This document shows positions 1 through 11,159 of a stretch of DNA of 64,000 nt, piece by piece (positions within the stretch are counted from its first letter, which is position 1; every line of letters starts with the position of its first letter). The notes beneath the pieces are model-generated. The model was not told the origin of the DNA, did not search any database, and was given only the letters and a program-made list of their open reading frames with translations. The stretch lies in contig NMRA01000883.1 in assembly GCA_002633005.1 (NCBI GenBank), forward strand, positions 7,929 to 71,928, given 5' to 3'. Source of the stretch: Phoronis australis (taxonomy: Eukaryota > Phoronida > Phoronidae). The position numbers were made by a program, and so were the translations under genes.

Positions 1-848
1 GTGCAACAACCAGGTAACCACGTCATTACACAATCCAGATCAATAAACTCGCCTTTTAGAGATACTGAATACCAAAAGAGTGCTCTCAATGGAAAATCGT
101 GCCACATGTCATCTTGCAGTGAATAAACGGGAGAGATCTTCGAGGGCATTGCATATGAATGGAAACTTTCAAAAACTAAACCGCATGGGGGCTACGACGA
201 AGTTAGATGCAGGTCGTCCGTCAGTCTTGATTCGTGAACAGAGATTTGCCTTAGGGGTCGTGGTCTCTCAAACGGATAGGTCGGTGTTTTTTGTTTCCTG
301 TCTGTCAACTTTTCGATTCAGGAACTCGTATTGCTTTCCACTATCAGGCTCTGCCCGCCCGTGATTAACGCGAACCCTACCGGTCGTAGCATGAGAATAT
401 CCATAGCCAAAAGTGATATGTAAAGTGTTGCTATAAATCTGTCTAAATAGTAAATTAAATTTGTACAACTGTATGCGCTAGTTTTCTGTTTAACCTATTA
501 AAACGAGTCTTAAAAGCAAAATTAACATCAACAGACGCACGTGTACAACCTGGGAAGCTCATTTATATTGAGAAGCAAATTGTTGAAGGCACTGTATTCA
601 TATGTCTTCACACAGGTCATATGTTGGTCACATCACTTGAAGACGTGTCAAACATGTAAATTTTTACTGTGGCACAATTAATTTTCAATGCAATTTACAA
701 AAAAAAACAACTATCGAGTTTAACATTATGTAAAATTTGAGCATCTGTTTCAATACTATATTTGTCCAAGGTTTCATTACAGCGCAAGTGTCGGATCGAG
801 TCTACACAGTCACTTGTCTTTGAAAGTTTATTATTGGAGTTCATGGTG
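1..848. other. No recognisable feature
   Basis: I see no homology-like protein segment, RNA gene or repeat structure in this stretch. Short open frames on both strands look random and have no recognisable motif. Confidence 0.5.
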
Positions 849-1562
849 ATTATTTAAAAACCTAATGACTTTGTAGAATGTATCCATTCTAGGAATGACG
901 ATGGTATTCTTTTATGTCAAAGTGTTTCCGATGTGAAAGTTTTGTGACATGCTGATGATATGGCTTTGTGTTAAACTGCAAAAACTATTGTGTGCTTTAA
1001 ATAAGTTCTGCGGGGAATGGAGCGTGTCTGTAAATTTAGTGAAGACCACAGTTATGGTGTTTAGAAACGGAGGTCCCTTGAGAATTTGCGAGATGTGTTA
1101 TTTTGGAGGTGAAAAACTCGAAGTGATTTCCATTCCAGCTACAAGTATCTTGGTATTGTGTTCACGCCAAAGTTATTGTGGTCTATCAGCCCAAGCCACG
1201 GAGGTAGCCATTACAGTCGACAAGCTACAAAGAAGTTGGACCATATTTCAACCACGTGTGGCTTTTGAGACATTTGATAAAATAATTTACCCCAGCTCAT
1301 GCTATGGAGCCGAAATATGGGGCTTACAAGAATACAACTGGTTAGAACAAGTGCAAATTAAATTTTGCAGGCGTGTATTGGGTGTAGCTAATTCATGCTG
1401 AAACAATGCTGCACTGAGCGCATGTCGGCGGTTGCCGTTATTTACTAATCACTATGTTTCCGTGATCACGTATTGGTTCAAACTTCTCAAAATGCCTCCT
1501 CGCATGACTTTGACCAAAATGGTCGGCACTCCCGATATTGAGCCACATCACTTAGACTTATA
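849..1562 (+). pseudogene. Decayed non-LTR (LINE) reverse transcriptase, 3' part
   Basis: A broken plus-strand reading resembles the C-terminal half of a LINE reverse transcriptase and its downstream region. Around 950 a degenerate catalytic box reads HADDMAL (family form F/YADD). It is followed by the NKFCGEWSVSVN segment, where LINEs usually have a LNxxxxWxxxxNxxKT motif. Further on come CYGAEIWG and FCRRVLGVANSC, typical of the post-RT region of many animal LINEs. In-frame stops lie at about 947 and inside the ADD region, and the frame changes after 1401, so the copy is dead. It is interrupted at 1563 by a DNA element; a short remainder may lie at 2716-2760. The clade was not assigned. Confidence 0.75.
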
Positions 1563-2715
1563 CAGCCGATTTCATAAAGGTGGTTTAAAATTAAACCTGG
1601 TTTAAACTGGACTTAGACCAGGCTTAAAGATAATCTGCATTTCATAAAGTGGCTTAACTTTTAGACCACTGGTCTAGTAAAACCTGGTTTAAATCCTATT
1701 TAGACCTGGTCTAAGTCAGTTTTCATTTCACCAACGAAGTCTATATTCGTTAGATCTGTATTAAGATCTTAACTTTAGACTTGGTCAGACCTAGGTTTAA
1801 CTGATGAATATAACAGACTTGCATGATATAGGTGCAACTGAATGAGGCCGCGGTGTGCCTTCACGACGCAGTTTTAGAGCGAAAATGAACTATTTTCAAT
1901 ATTCAGTTTTACGACGACACAAGATCAAACGTAGCAGGGGCGGATCCACGACTTTAAAGGGAGGGGGTCGGTCAAGGACTTTTTAAAAGGGGGACCAAGT
2001 CAGCAATTTGAAGATTATAGATTCGATCTCATTAAAATCAAGCAAAAAGGGAGTCCGGACCCCTTGAACCCCTTGGATCCGCCTATGTGTAGACCAGTTC
2101 GTGCTGGATAATGTCCTGTGGATTCTTCAGAATCCGACTGGTCAAGCAGGTCGTCATCGTCATAAGCGCTAAGGGTTTAACCGAAGAGAGCATTTTCTGA
2201 GTTCCACCTCCATTGGTCTCCGATTTAATGTAGCCAAGAAGGGGCCTTGCCCCTCCCCTTTGGCCGCGAAAAATAAAAACTAAAATGGCACGGAAATAAA
2301 TTTGGACATTTATGATATTACGGCTAATCGTGAGCATGTACTTTAATTTGTGTATACGTGTGTTGGTCACACACATTACCTTTTTCCTCATGAGAAAAGC
2401 TTTTACACCTTTTTCGCAATTTATATCTGCACTGATTCTACTAGAGTGTGCTATTTTATACCCACGTGATCAAGGTTTCATTGGAGCACTTCAATAGTTT
2501 CTTCGTTGGGTTAATCCAGATCGACACAACAGGGTGGCTTAGATACTTTAAACCTGCTTTTACTGAACCAGCTCCCCGGTCTAACAAAACCAGGCTTTCA
2601 AACTTTTAGACCACGTTGGTGAAATGCAAATGGGTCTAAAATTAGACCAGGTGTAGGAAGACCAGGTTAAAGTCTTAAATCTGGTTTTGTAAAACCACCT
2701 TTATGAAATCGGCTG
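1563..2715. mobile_element. Non-autonomous DNA transposon with long terminal inverted repeats
   Basis: The two ends carry a perfect 24-bp inverted repeat: CAGCCGATTTCATAAAGG.. at 1563-1586 and its complement at 2692-2715. Inverted similarity continues inward for about 150-200 bp on each side, built from degenerate copies of a motif like TTAGACCAGGTTTAAA. No transposase frame is visible, so the element would need a helper in trans. It sits inside a LINE remnant. The target duplication is unclear: TTA occurs at 1558-1560 and at 2716-2718, which would suit a TTA/TA target but leaves two extra bases on the left. Superfamily not assigned (PIF/Harbinger is a possibility). Confidence 0.8.
1936..2086. 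mobile_element. Small MITE-like repeat with GGCGGATCCA ends, nested
   Basis: It begins AGGGGCGGATCCA and ends TGGATCCGCCTAT, a short imperfect terminal inverted repeat around about 125 bp of non-coding sequence. It lies inside the long-TIR element, so it inserted later or was captured. Related sequence occurs at 29277-29350 (interior) and, less closely, at 25183-25390 and 38738-38936 (ends), so this is a dispersed family. Confidence 0.7.
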
Positions 2716-2719
2716 TTAA

Positions 2720-4330
2720 TGTTTTACTCCACGGTAGAGGTAACGGCCGTCGGCCTGTGCACACAAAATCTGTGAGTTAACCGGCACTCACCTTGCAGGT
2801 TGCAGCCGTTTAAGTGAAAAACTATCTAGTAAACGACATTTTCTTGCATAATCCACCACCTTTTGTAAATAAAGTCAGTCGTAGATGACCCGCACACGCA
2901 CTCATTCTCGTACGCCGACAATTCAAAACAAACGTCACGTGACAACAACGTGTGTTCATCCAGAGATTTTTCTCGTATTGTGGGGTACGATGTAGCACAG
3001 ATTTGGACTTAATCGCAATTAATCTGGACTCCATATGAACTTTAAAAATTGTTAAACATAAGGAAGATTTCAGGTAATTTGTTGAGTCGAAACTATATTT
3101 TTATTCAAGAATTCAAGTTTTCCTATTGACGATCGCGATTCAGCGCCGTATCAGTCGGCAAGTTTTCGCCCTAGGATTTAAGCACAATTTTTTGAAAAAT
3201 GATCGTAATTTAACAACGGAGTTTGATAGCACTGCACCACAATTTTGTAGAAAGACTGTCATAGGCTACAAGTACGTCACAGAGCGTAAATTTGGTGAAT
3301 TCTAACTTCCGATTTTACCCGTTTCGGAAACCGGGTTTCAACTGCCCTACGCTACAATAAGCTCCCCCTCTCCGTGAAATGAATTTTTCTAAGCGTTTTA
3401 TTAGAGCCAATACAGTATACAGATTTCCACCAAGGCTAGGTGATGCTACGACATTATTCTTTGTTGCATTAGTTTACTGGTCTTGGCTAATTATCATTTT
3501 ATGGCCTGGTCATCCATTCGGCCAAAAGTAGTTCCAGGGGTGGCTTATCAGCCAATTATTCACGCATGTTGACTCACAATAGAAGCCTGATAAGAGTGAA
3601 GGTGGATAAATGCAGTGTTATCACGCAGTGTTCCTACCGTTTCTTGTGGTAGTGGATGTGTTCACGACATGGGGATAACAAGCGTTTTGTGTGTTTATAA
3701 CTCAAAAAATCACAAGCCTAAACAACACAGATCTGTGTTGTCCTGTCTGTATTTCACGGATCGAAGAATACTTCGAATTTACAAATGTATCTCTGAACAG
3801 ACTCCAAACTCCTGCTACGGACCTTAGTAAATTGGCCTGCCGAACTTTGTAGGCTACGATGTGTCCAAATACCAATAAATCCGTAACAGCGAAAAAATAC
3901 AACACGTTTTTATAAGAAATCGGTGTATTTTAAATGGTTTTACGTCGAAGTTTGATGATTTATTGGTGTTAAACGTTGAACTCATGCGATAAGCTGACAC
4001 CAGTAACCCTTGTTGTGAACTGCTAAACCGACTGCGTGTGAAACCAATGACGTCATTATATAATTTCAACACCTCCGCAACCGAACGTGCCGTTATCGAG
4101 TAGAACTACTCGATCTAAATTGATACAAAATAGGTTTGTTTTTGGGTGGCATTCTCCTTTAATCAATTAAATTGAGAGCACCGGCATTCTGGAATATATG
4201 AACTGATTAAAAGTACGTTTAAATAAAGCAAAAATACGGGTAGGTAAAGCACATTTCAATGTATTCGTTTCAAAACGCTTTGGAGCTTCATATACGATCG
4301 AATTGCGCACGTGGATTACACTCGCTTTAA
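2720..4330. other. No recognisable feature
   Basis: Apart from a possible few dozen bases of LINE tail at the left edge, I see no coding segment, RNA gene or clear repeat here. Confidence 0.45.
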
Positions 4331-4620
4331 CGAGTGCATAGCTTCGTTCATTCGCCGCTAGGTGAGAACGAGTAAAAATACGCTTAAATGCTTTGTTCTT
4401 TCACCGCCAGGTGGATACAGGCATCACTCTTACGAGTGAAATGCGCTGGTGCCAACGAGTGCATAGCTTTTTTCTTTCACCGCTAGGTGGACGGTTGCAC
4501 TAACGAGCAAACCACTCGTGTAAAACGTGTTTTAGATCGGCGTGGCTTCTAGGCAACCTTCATTCAAGCCAGGGCATAGCTTTGTTTTATCGCCGCAAGG
4601 TGAATCAGGCACGAGTGAAA
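4331..4620. repeat. Diverged tandem repeat with GCATAGCTTTGTTCTTTCACC core
   Basis: About four diverged copies of a block reading roughly GCATAGCTTTGTT, then TTTCACCGCTAGGTGGA and a variable tail with ACGAGTG. They start near 4336, 4388, 4461 and 4573. Spacing varies (about 50-115 bp), so this is an old, irregular array. The core GCCGCTAGGTG is best conserved. No coding potential. Confidence 0.6.
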
Positions 4621-4699
4621 TGTACTCATTCGATAGTATTATAGTACATGGAAAAATGTGTGCACATGATTGTTTATATGTTATTATTTGTAATGTGGG

Positions 4700-5790
4700 C
4701 CATACGCGGATCAATACATAAGTGCATGCTCTTTTAAATGGGTGCTGTTTGGGCAGTTATACATATTTTTTTTTAAAAAGTTCGCTTTTTGGAAACCGCT
4801 AGTATAAAATTATCTGTACCAATAACATAAAAGGGCACAATGAAGCATATGGTGCCACCTACTAAGTCCATGTTTCATAAAAGCTGCCGCTTTGAACATC
4901 AAAAATACGTGGCAATGTTTTTGGTTCCTTAGTATAATCATGGACAGTTCTTGCCGATGGTACAAATTTGGGTCGCATTTTCGTTTAGGCTATTTATAAA
5001 TATCGTCTAATATTTGAAAATCGATTTATTTTCATTTTTTGCTAAATTTTAATAAGAATACCTGATCATGTGACCCAGTTAATAAGAAAAATATCAAATA
5101 TCATATTATGCTGTTTTTCTGCTTTCATAAAATTATAAAATAAATGTTTTTAATATCAATTATGTTAAGTTACCTTTCGGAGTCATGAAGTTTATATGGA
5201 GACCACAATCTTTCAGTCTCATTCTGAAACCTTTGTCAGATGGAATGGCGGTAAGTGGAGCCCCACCTGATTTTGTTATGTCATCTTTGTCATAAGTCAA
5301 GGCTATAGCCCCCACTTTTTCAGTACTGCACTGCCCATGTGACTAGGTTGTCAGTTCGTTGTCAAAACAGTAGGTGCCACTGACCTGTGTTAAGGTCCTA
5401 CATAACCTTAAATTGCTCCTTGAGTTACTCAAACTGAAGCTGGTCACTCACTCTTTTCAGAACCGTGTACCACACTGCCTAAAGGACAGCGACGAAGGAA
5501 AATTGTTGTTCGGGTTACAAGGAAAATGAGAGTGGTTACTGTAATGGCACGTTTTGCAAAGACGGATAACGAACCTGTTTTTCTGATGTTCACGTCTTTA
5601 AATATTTGGCTCAATACATTCATTTTTTTTTAAGGCACCACACTGAGATGTGTATGCAGTGTCAGATATTGTCAAACCTTTACAAGAAAAGACTGGTTTA
5701 CATAGATGTTATATAATCTGCATGGTTTCACCTGAATCTTCAAGTTTGTTAAATCAAAATTCTAGATGGTATATGACGAACATGTTTATG
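4700..5790. other. No recognisable feature
   Basis: AT-rich sequence with no protein-like segment or structured repeat that I can support. Confidence 0.45.
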
Positions 5791-5796
5791 ATTTTT

Positions 5797-5820
5797 GAGA
5801 GAGAGAGAGAGAGGGGGGGA
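5797..5820. repeat. GA microsatellite
   Basis: Short (GA)n run followed by a G run; simple sequence. Confidence 0.9.
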
Positions 5821-6170
5821 GTAAACACAGCTTATTTTACTGTCCCAGCTTATGACTTCAACAGTGTACTCCGTCAGAAATTGACGGTGGGTTTGTTTCA
5901 AATGTAGCTGTGCTTTGGTACTGTGCGTAGACAGAGAGAGAATGAATAAATCCAGAAATTAAGTTATTATGTGATAGCCACTAATTAAACCAAGTGAAAC
6001 CTGTTGTTAATTAGGTAAACATACACTGAGGAAGAGTAACTACGCTATCGCTCCCTGTAAGGATTACATGTACATCAGTCAATTACCCAAAATAATAAAA
6101 CGTCTTATCTGCTTTCCAACTGTGGGACTCTTCACTTGTTAGATGACAGTCCTGTTGGTGAATCTTCGAA

Positions 6171-6185
6171 CTACACACACACACN

Positions 6186-6234
<49 letters not shown>

Positions 6235-6235
6235 T
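6171..6235. repeat. CA microsatellite containing an undetermined base
   Basis: (AC)n run of about 30 units with one N at 6185 and single-base interruptions. Simple-sequence DNA; the N marks an assembly or base-call uncertainty. Confidence 0.95.
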
Positions 6236-6310
6236 ACTGAAACAGTGTAGTCGCTGTTCTACGGTGGCTGTAACAGGACGGCACAGCAACTTTTTTTCTC
6301 CGTTGCAAAC

Positions 6311-6645
6311 TCTATAGATTTATTAACTCAATGGATAGACTTATTAACTCTTTCGATAGACTTTGTAACTCTTTCTATAGACTTACTAACTCTATTGATA
6401 GGCTTAATAACTCTATCAATAGACTTGTTAACTCTATCAATAGATTTACTTTCTCTTACTAACTCTATCGATAGACTTACTATCTTTATCGATAGACATA
6501 ATAACTCTCTCGATAGACGTAATAACTCTTTCGATAGACTTACTTACTCTATCGATAGACTTACTAACTCTACCGATAGACTTTCTGTCTCTATCGATAG
6601 ACTTACTATCTCTATCGATAGACCTATTTACTTTATCGTCAGAGT
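6311..6645. repeat. 21-bp minisatellite with ATCGATAGACTTACTAACTCT core
   Basis: About 15 imperfect copies of a 21-bp unit (roughly TCTATCGATAGACTTACTAAC). Most units carry the palindrome TATCGATA or a one-base variant. Because 21 is divisible by three, the array yields an open frame with a seven-residue repeat (SIDRLTN type). The frame has no start context or splice support, so I treat it as satellite rather than gene. Confidence 0.9.
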
Positions 6646-7019
6646 TACGATATCGAGGTTGTTACTTCTGTTTCAAATTAAAATGGAGGACCGAAACAAG
6701 CATATTGTCGATTTTTTCAAGCTAGAACTGACTCAAAATTAAATACAATAGAATAGTGGTACTCAGGGGTCGTTTGGGAACGTCACTAAGCGCAAGGCAA
6801 TTTCGACGTGATTTTGGCGGATTACGGACTTCGGCACCGCAAAAATATGTCTGATTTTTTTCGCTTTGTTGAAGAACAACTCACAGGTTCAGGTCAGATG
6901 CACGGTTAAATATTCATGGATCAGAAGTACGTAGCAAATTGTTTAACTATGCCACGAAAGACAATTTGGCAGTTGTTAAGTGTAAGTGATCCAGGGGTTG
7001 TTAACGGCTAGAGACATCC

Positions 7020-7180
7020 TTGGTGCTGCAGAGGCAGCTTACTTGTACATCCAGTTTAGTGACATCATTGATGCTACAGAGGCTGCAGACTAGTACAGCC
7101 AGTTTAGTGACATCATTGGTGCTGCAGAGGCAGCAGACCTGTACATCCAGTTTAGAGACATCATTGGAGCTGCACCGTAG
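7020..7180 (+). pseudogene. 48-bp tandem repeat encoding a decayed 16-residue repeat
   Basis: Three full units and the start of a fourth, with starts at 7022, 7070, 7118 and 7166. In one plus frame each unit reads close to AAEAADLYIQFSDIIG, 16 residues. The second unit contains a TAG and the fourth stops after AAP. Differences between units include third-position changes. It could be a remnant of a repeat-protein exon or simply a 48-bp minisatellite that happens to be open. No flanking exon was recognised. Confidence 0.6.
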
Positions 7181-7199
7181 ACTGTATTCAATTCATATG

Positions 7200-7600
7200 C
7201 ATTTAGGTGCATGGGCCTATATTCGAAGACACAAACTTTTAAGAAATGAGCCTAATAAAACAACAAATCCGAGTGACAATCCCTTTTCATTTTTTGACTT
7301 TGCACTCATGACGAGTTCCTATCACCAGAGCCTTTTAAACAGTACACACCATGGATTTTTGCACATTCCGAATTACCGGTGGCCACAGACTAAATATATG
7401 ACGTAAAATTTAGCCAAATCCATGATTATTTTGTGTCATTAGCTCGAAATTTTGATTTCTTTTTCAATTTTGCCAATTTTCACATTTCCCGCCATGTGAC
7501 ATAATGGATTGAACACAAGAGATCAGTGACTAGCATTGAACAACGGCGGAGAGTAGGGAATTTGAAAGCGACAACGATTATGAGCAAGAAATGAACAAAT
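7200..7600. other. No recognisable feature
   Basis: AT-rich, with no supported gene or repeat. Confidence 0.45.
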
Positions 7601-7619
7601 TAATACTATAAAGAAACGT

Positions 7620-7795
7620 ACGAGAATGGTGTCCAGGATGACAAAATGGGGTTGCACGAAAGCGAGAACGAGTTTGATATGTTTTCACCAGCGTACTTTA
7701 ATACTTTGAGGCCTTACGAACCGGATCCTCCCGCTAGAGAAGCGGCCTTGGGCTCGGCCAGTCAAGCCAGTCATCCAACAGACGATCCTGAATAA
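7620..7795 (+). pseudogene. Possible isolated exon or transposon fragment (acidic, RPYEPDPP)
   Basis: One plus frame is open to a TAA at about 7795. It reads as an acidic, protein-like segment with ESENEFDMFSP, then LRPYEPDPPAREAALG and an S/Q/D-rich tail. The acidic stretch followed by LRPYEPxPP is reminiscent of N-termini of invertebrate zinc-finger proteins of the P2X7-C-terminal-like type, which are often found as dispersed copies. No continuation (zinc-binding part) could be read downstream. Low confidence; it may be chance. Confidence 0.25.
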
Positions 7796-8099
7796 AAAGC
7801 CGATGTTTCTGAATAGCAAATATTGTCCTTTATTGAACCAGGCCTTCATCGTAACATCTCCTCTGATTGGAGTCGAAACACGACTCCTCAAAGTGGGCAG
7901 AACACAGAGTGGCTCCGGACAGAATCGCTTGGTCCACGCTGAGGTCCCACACTCTCGTTCGGCTCACGAAGCGATGCCACTACTGCGCAACTTTGGCGTC
8001 CTTCGGAACACCGAGACGTTGTCCGTCTGACTACTGTTGCTGCAGCCTCCGCAAACACATATTTTCATCCCTCTACGAACCTTCTCTTAGTTGCTGATC

Positions 8100-9000
8100 C
8101 GAACAGTATCCGAACGACTTGGGTTCAACCCATGACGTTGTACATAATTATTATTTTTTTTCAGTTTTTACGTGTTTCTTTATGAGCTGTGCACTAAAGG
8201 CACTAAAATCAAGTAAGATATAATAATAAATATATTTTGAGGTACTGGAGTCAATAACAACAAGTCTTATCAATCATCTATAGTGTCGCTCTGTCAACTG
8301 CACCAGAATACATATGTGATTAACAGGCGGTTAAAACATAGCACTTCGAAGCAATGGTGAGCACACTTTTAAAAATATAAGCTATTGTCGATAGGTCTAA
8401 CCTTCTGAAGTAACGATTCGTTGACTTTTAAACACCATCTCACACGTATGTGATCTTGCATATAGTTACCGCCACATTCCTTATGTTCTTTGAACTGAAA
8501 AATCCTCATACGTATATACAGGTGTAGCACAAGAAATTATATATGTCAATTCCAGTTTTGCTGAAACAAAAAAACTCAACTTTTAAGTTGTTTAAAAGCA
8601 TCTACAGTAGATCCATTCATCGAAATATTGCTGTCTGATGGAAACTGGTATTACAGATGTGGGAAAATAAGAACTATAAAAGGCCTCTGTGGCAAAGATT
8701 CTTGTGCAAGTACTTCATCCGTGTCACCAACGTGAATCTCTTCCAGTGCAAGTTTTGTTCCCAATCGAACATACACTGTATAGTGTAAATTACATTTCTA
8801 CCAACTTGCATAAATACCAAGGATCTTAAGGCACCTCCATCCTCTATATACGAGTTCTACCACTGTTAAACTCCAATACTTTGTATAGTGGTGTGTTAGA
8901 CGAGACTTAAATATTATCTAACAACATCCTAATTCAAAGAAGCTACATCTGTGGTATGCCTTTTTCGTCTGAGAATACGCTAACTTAACGGCAACAGATA
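8100..9000. other. No recognisable feature
   Basis: No coding or structured repeat that I can support in this interval. Confidence 0.45.
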
Positions 9001-9059
9001 AATCCAAAGGTGGGGGTACTGGAGCAATGTAATGAAGGATGCGATTTGTTAAGTACTCA

Positions 9060-9175
9060 TATCACAAGGACAACATAATGTCTGAAAACATTTGTGCAAA
9101 GCACGATTAGATGCGCATGGTACCGAATGGGGGGAGGTAGGGAGGGGCGCTCGCCCCCCTCCCGCCCAGGAAAAT
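9060..9175 (+). repeat. Dispersed repeat shared with 38780-38910 (opposite orientation)
   Basis: The run from ACAACATAATGTCTG through TTTGTGCAAAGCACGATT to a G-rich/C-rich hairpin (9129-9172) matches, in reverse complement, the segment at about 38805-38905. It is a dispersed non-coding repeat, probably part of the GGCGGATC-ended MITE-like family, here without its right end. Confidence 0.6.
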
Positions 9176-9291
9176 TTGTCTGTTTTTTTCCTCTAAAAAT
9201 CGAGCATTTTCCTTGATTCCTGAAGTATTATCCAAGAAAAAAGGCAAAGAAAAACAAAAAGAAAAAGAAAAAAAGGCGACCGTGTCAAACA

Positions 9292-9372
9292 TGAAAAACT
9301 ACAATTTCCACGGACTCGAACTCACGACCTGGCGAAAAGAGCGAGAGTACTTTACCCTTACACCACCACGAC
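9292..9372 (-). repeat. tRNA-derived SINE head
   Basis: On the minus strand the sequence holds an A-box-like TGGTGTAAGGGTAAAG and, at about 9312-9330, a B box GGTCGTGAGTTCGAGTCC spaced as in a tRNA gene. Pol III internal promoter elements are therefore present, but the flanks do not pair into a clean acceptor stem, so a SINE or tRNA pseudogene is more likely than a functional tRNA. Confidence 0.6.
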
Positions 9373-9399
9373 TTCACTCAAAATTTCGTGATTAGAGAC

Positions 9400-11150
9400 C
9401 TACTTGTTTATGGTCCACAGCGTTTGCGCGCGAAACCTACTTCTTTTTGTAATGCTTATTACACTTTTTATACTTTGTGCAATCAGTTCGTAACAAATTT
9501 GTTGTATTTAAAATAGTCTTCAATTGCCCAAAAGACCAAATCCGTTTTTTGTGTTGGCACTAATGAGGCGATTGCTTTGGAAATCGTCTTAAGTTAAGGT
9601 TTGACAAAGAGATAATTATGAGTTTCTGAGTGATTCACTGAGACTTCGATTAAAATTCTTACCAGCAGCTTCTGTTTTTTCATCGTCACTCAGATTCCAT
9701 TTTTTTTAAAAAATGAAGTAATTTTCTTCATTGCACAGTGAAGCAGACGACGGAAACGGAGTCGTAGTGCGCAGGAGGACCCAAAATGTCAAACACAATT
9801 TCGAGTTCCATTTCGAGTTCAAAGATTAGACAGTGGGCCCAAATTGGTTATCTGCTCACATGGGTTCAATGAGCACCGACATAGTTATACACTTGCTGAG
9901 CTTTGAGTTCCTACCTCTTGCGAGTGACACACGTATGGGTTATGCCTATGCTAAAAGATGTACGAAATTTATCCTATACGCTTTGAACCAGTCGATTGCA
10001 GTACGGCCACGTAATAATGTTTTCCGTGTGCACCTCCTACACTACTTCAACAGTGACCTCTGACATGGAAAGTTCAAAAGGCAGGTCAGTTTCGAGTCGA
10101 CCTTGCTAACCGGTTCGATCTTCCAACATTCCGAAAATAGCTTAAAGTAATATAATTGCAGCAGTGCAAATATCACTCAACATTCAATCAGGTCTCAATT
10201 GTAACATTTGGAGCAGGATCGTTAATTATATAACTGTTCTGTCTCAGGTTTCATTTGCTAAATACTATATCGCCTGCAACTAAGACGCCGATTTCGCGGT
10301 AAATACATATACAATATCAACTATTGTTGTTATTTAACTATTTTTATTAGATTTTACAAATTCAATGCTCAGTTACCGTCGTCTACATCATTGTTATCTC
10401 TTTTCAAGAAATAAATTGTTACATTTAAAGCTTTTTGTTTTACGAGAGAAAACTTGCAGTCTGCCAAAAATGAAAAAAATGGGAATTCGAAGCGTATGGG
10501 ATAAATACAATACATACCTCGGTCTCGGCCGATAAGCTGAATAATGTCTCGTGGGATAAAACTTCATCTGCGCTATTCTCGGTACGTTTGGTGTATATAT
10601 ATATAAGTAATTAATTCTATGTATTCTGATATCTTGTTTTGGTATATGATATTCAGTGTATTGATATACATGTATATGCGCTTGTGATATTTGTTCATAT
10701 GTTTAGGCCTAGATGTATACGCACATAATTGTCTCGTTTATATCCACAGTATCGACGTTGACAAACTCTCTTCCAATGTGAAATTGCTGCTTTTGTATTC
10801 TTCTTAATTCCCTTTGATCGTGATATTCCATTGCATTTATGTTTGTTGTCTTATTCTTTAGATTTGTGTCTTTTTTCTCCTGGCTTTGTTTTTTATAGAT
10901 TTGTTTATTTATTTTTTTTAATTCCTTGATTAAATGATTTACTGTTTTTGTGTTACACCCGGGATCGGGAAGAGTTCTTGCGTTAGTAAAAACGCCTTAT
11001 CAGTCCTGTTTCACTTGCCTGGTTAACATATTCTGTATAATACTGGACCCAGGTACACACTTCCTGGATCCAGGTATAGACATTGGTCGCACCTCCGCTC
11101 TTCTCCCAAGATCTGGCGACATTTAATCTAACCCTGGACCAAATATTTTG
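9400..11150. other. No recognisable feature
   Basis: AT-rich sequence. The right part (from about 10950) could include a degenerate 5' portion of the LINE that follows, but I cannot read a convincing frame. Confidence 0.4.
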
Positions 11151-11159
11151 ATATACTTT

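Noticed and set aside
6395..6742. 115-codon plus frame with SIDRLTN repeats
   Set aside because: Produced by the 21-bp minisatellite; no splice or start support.
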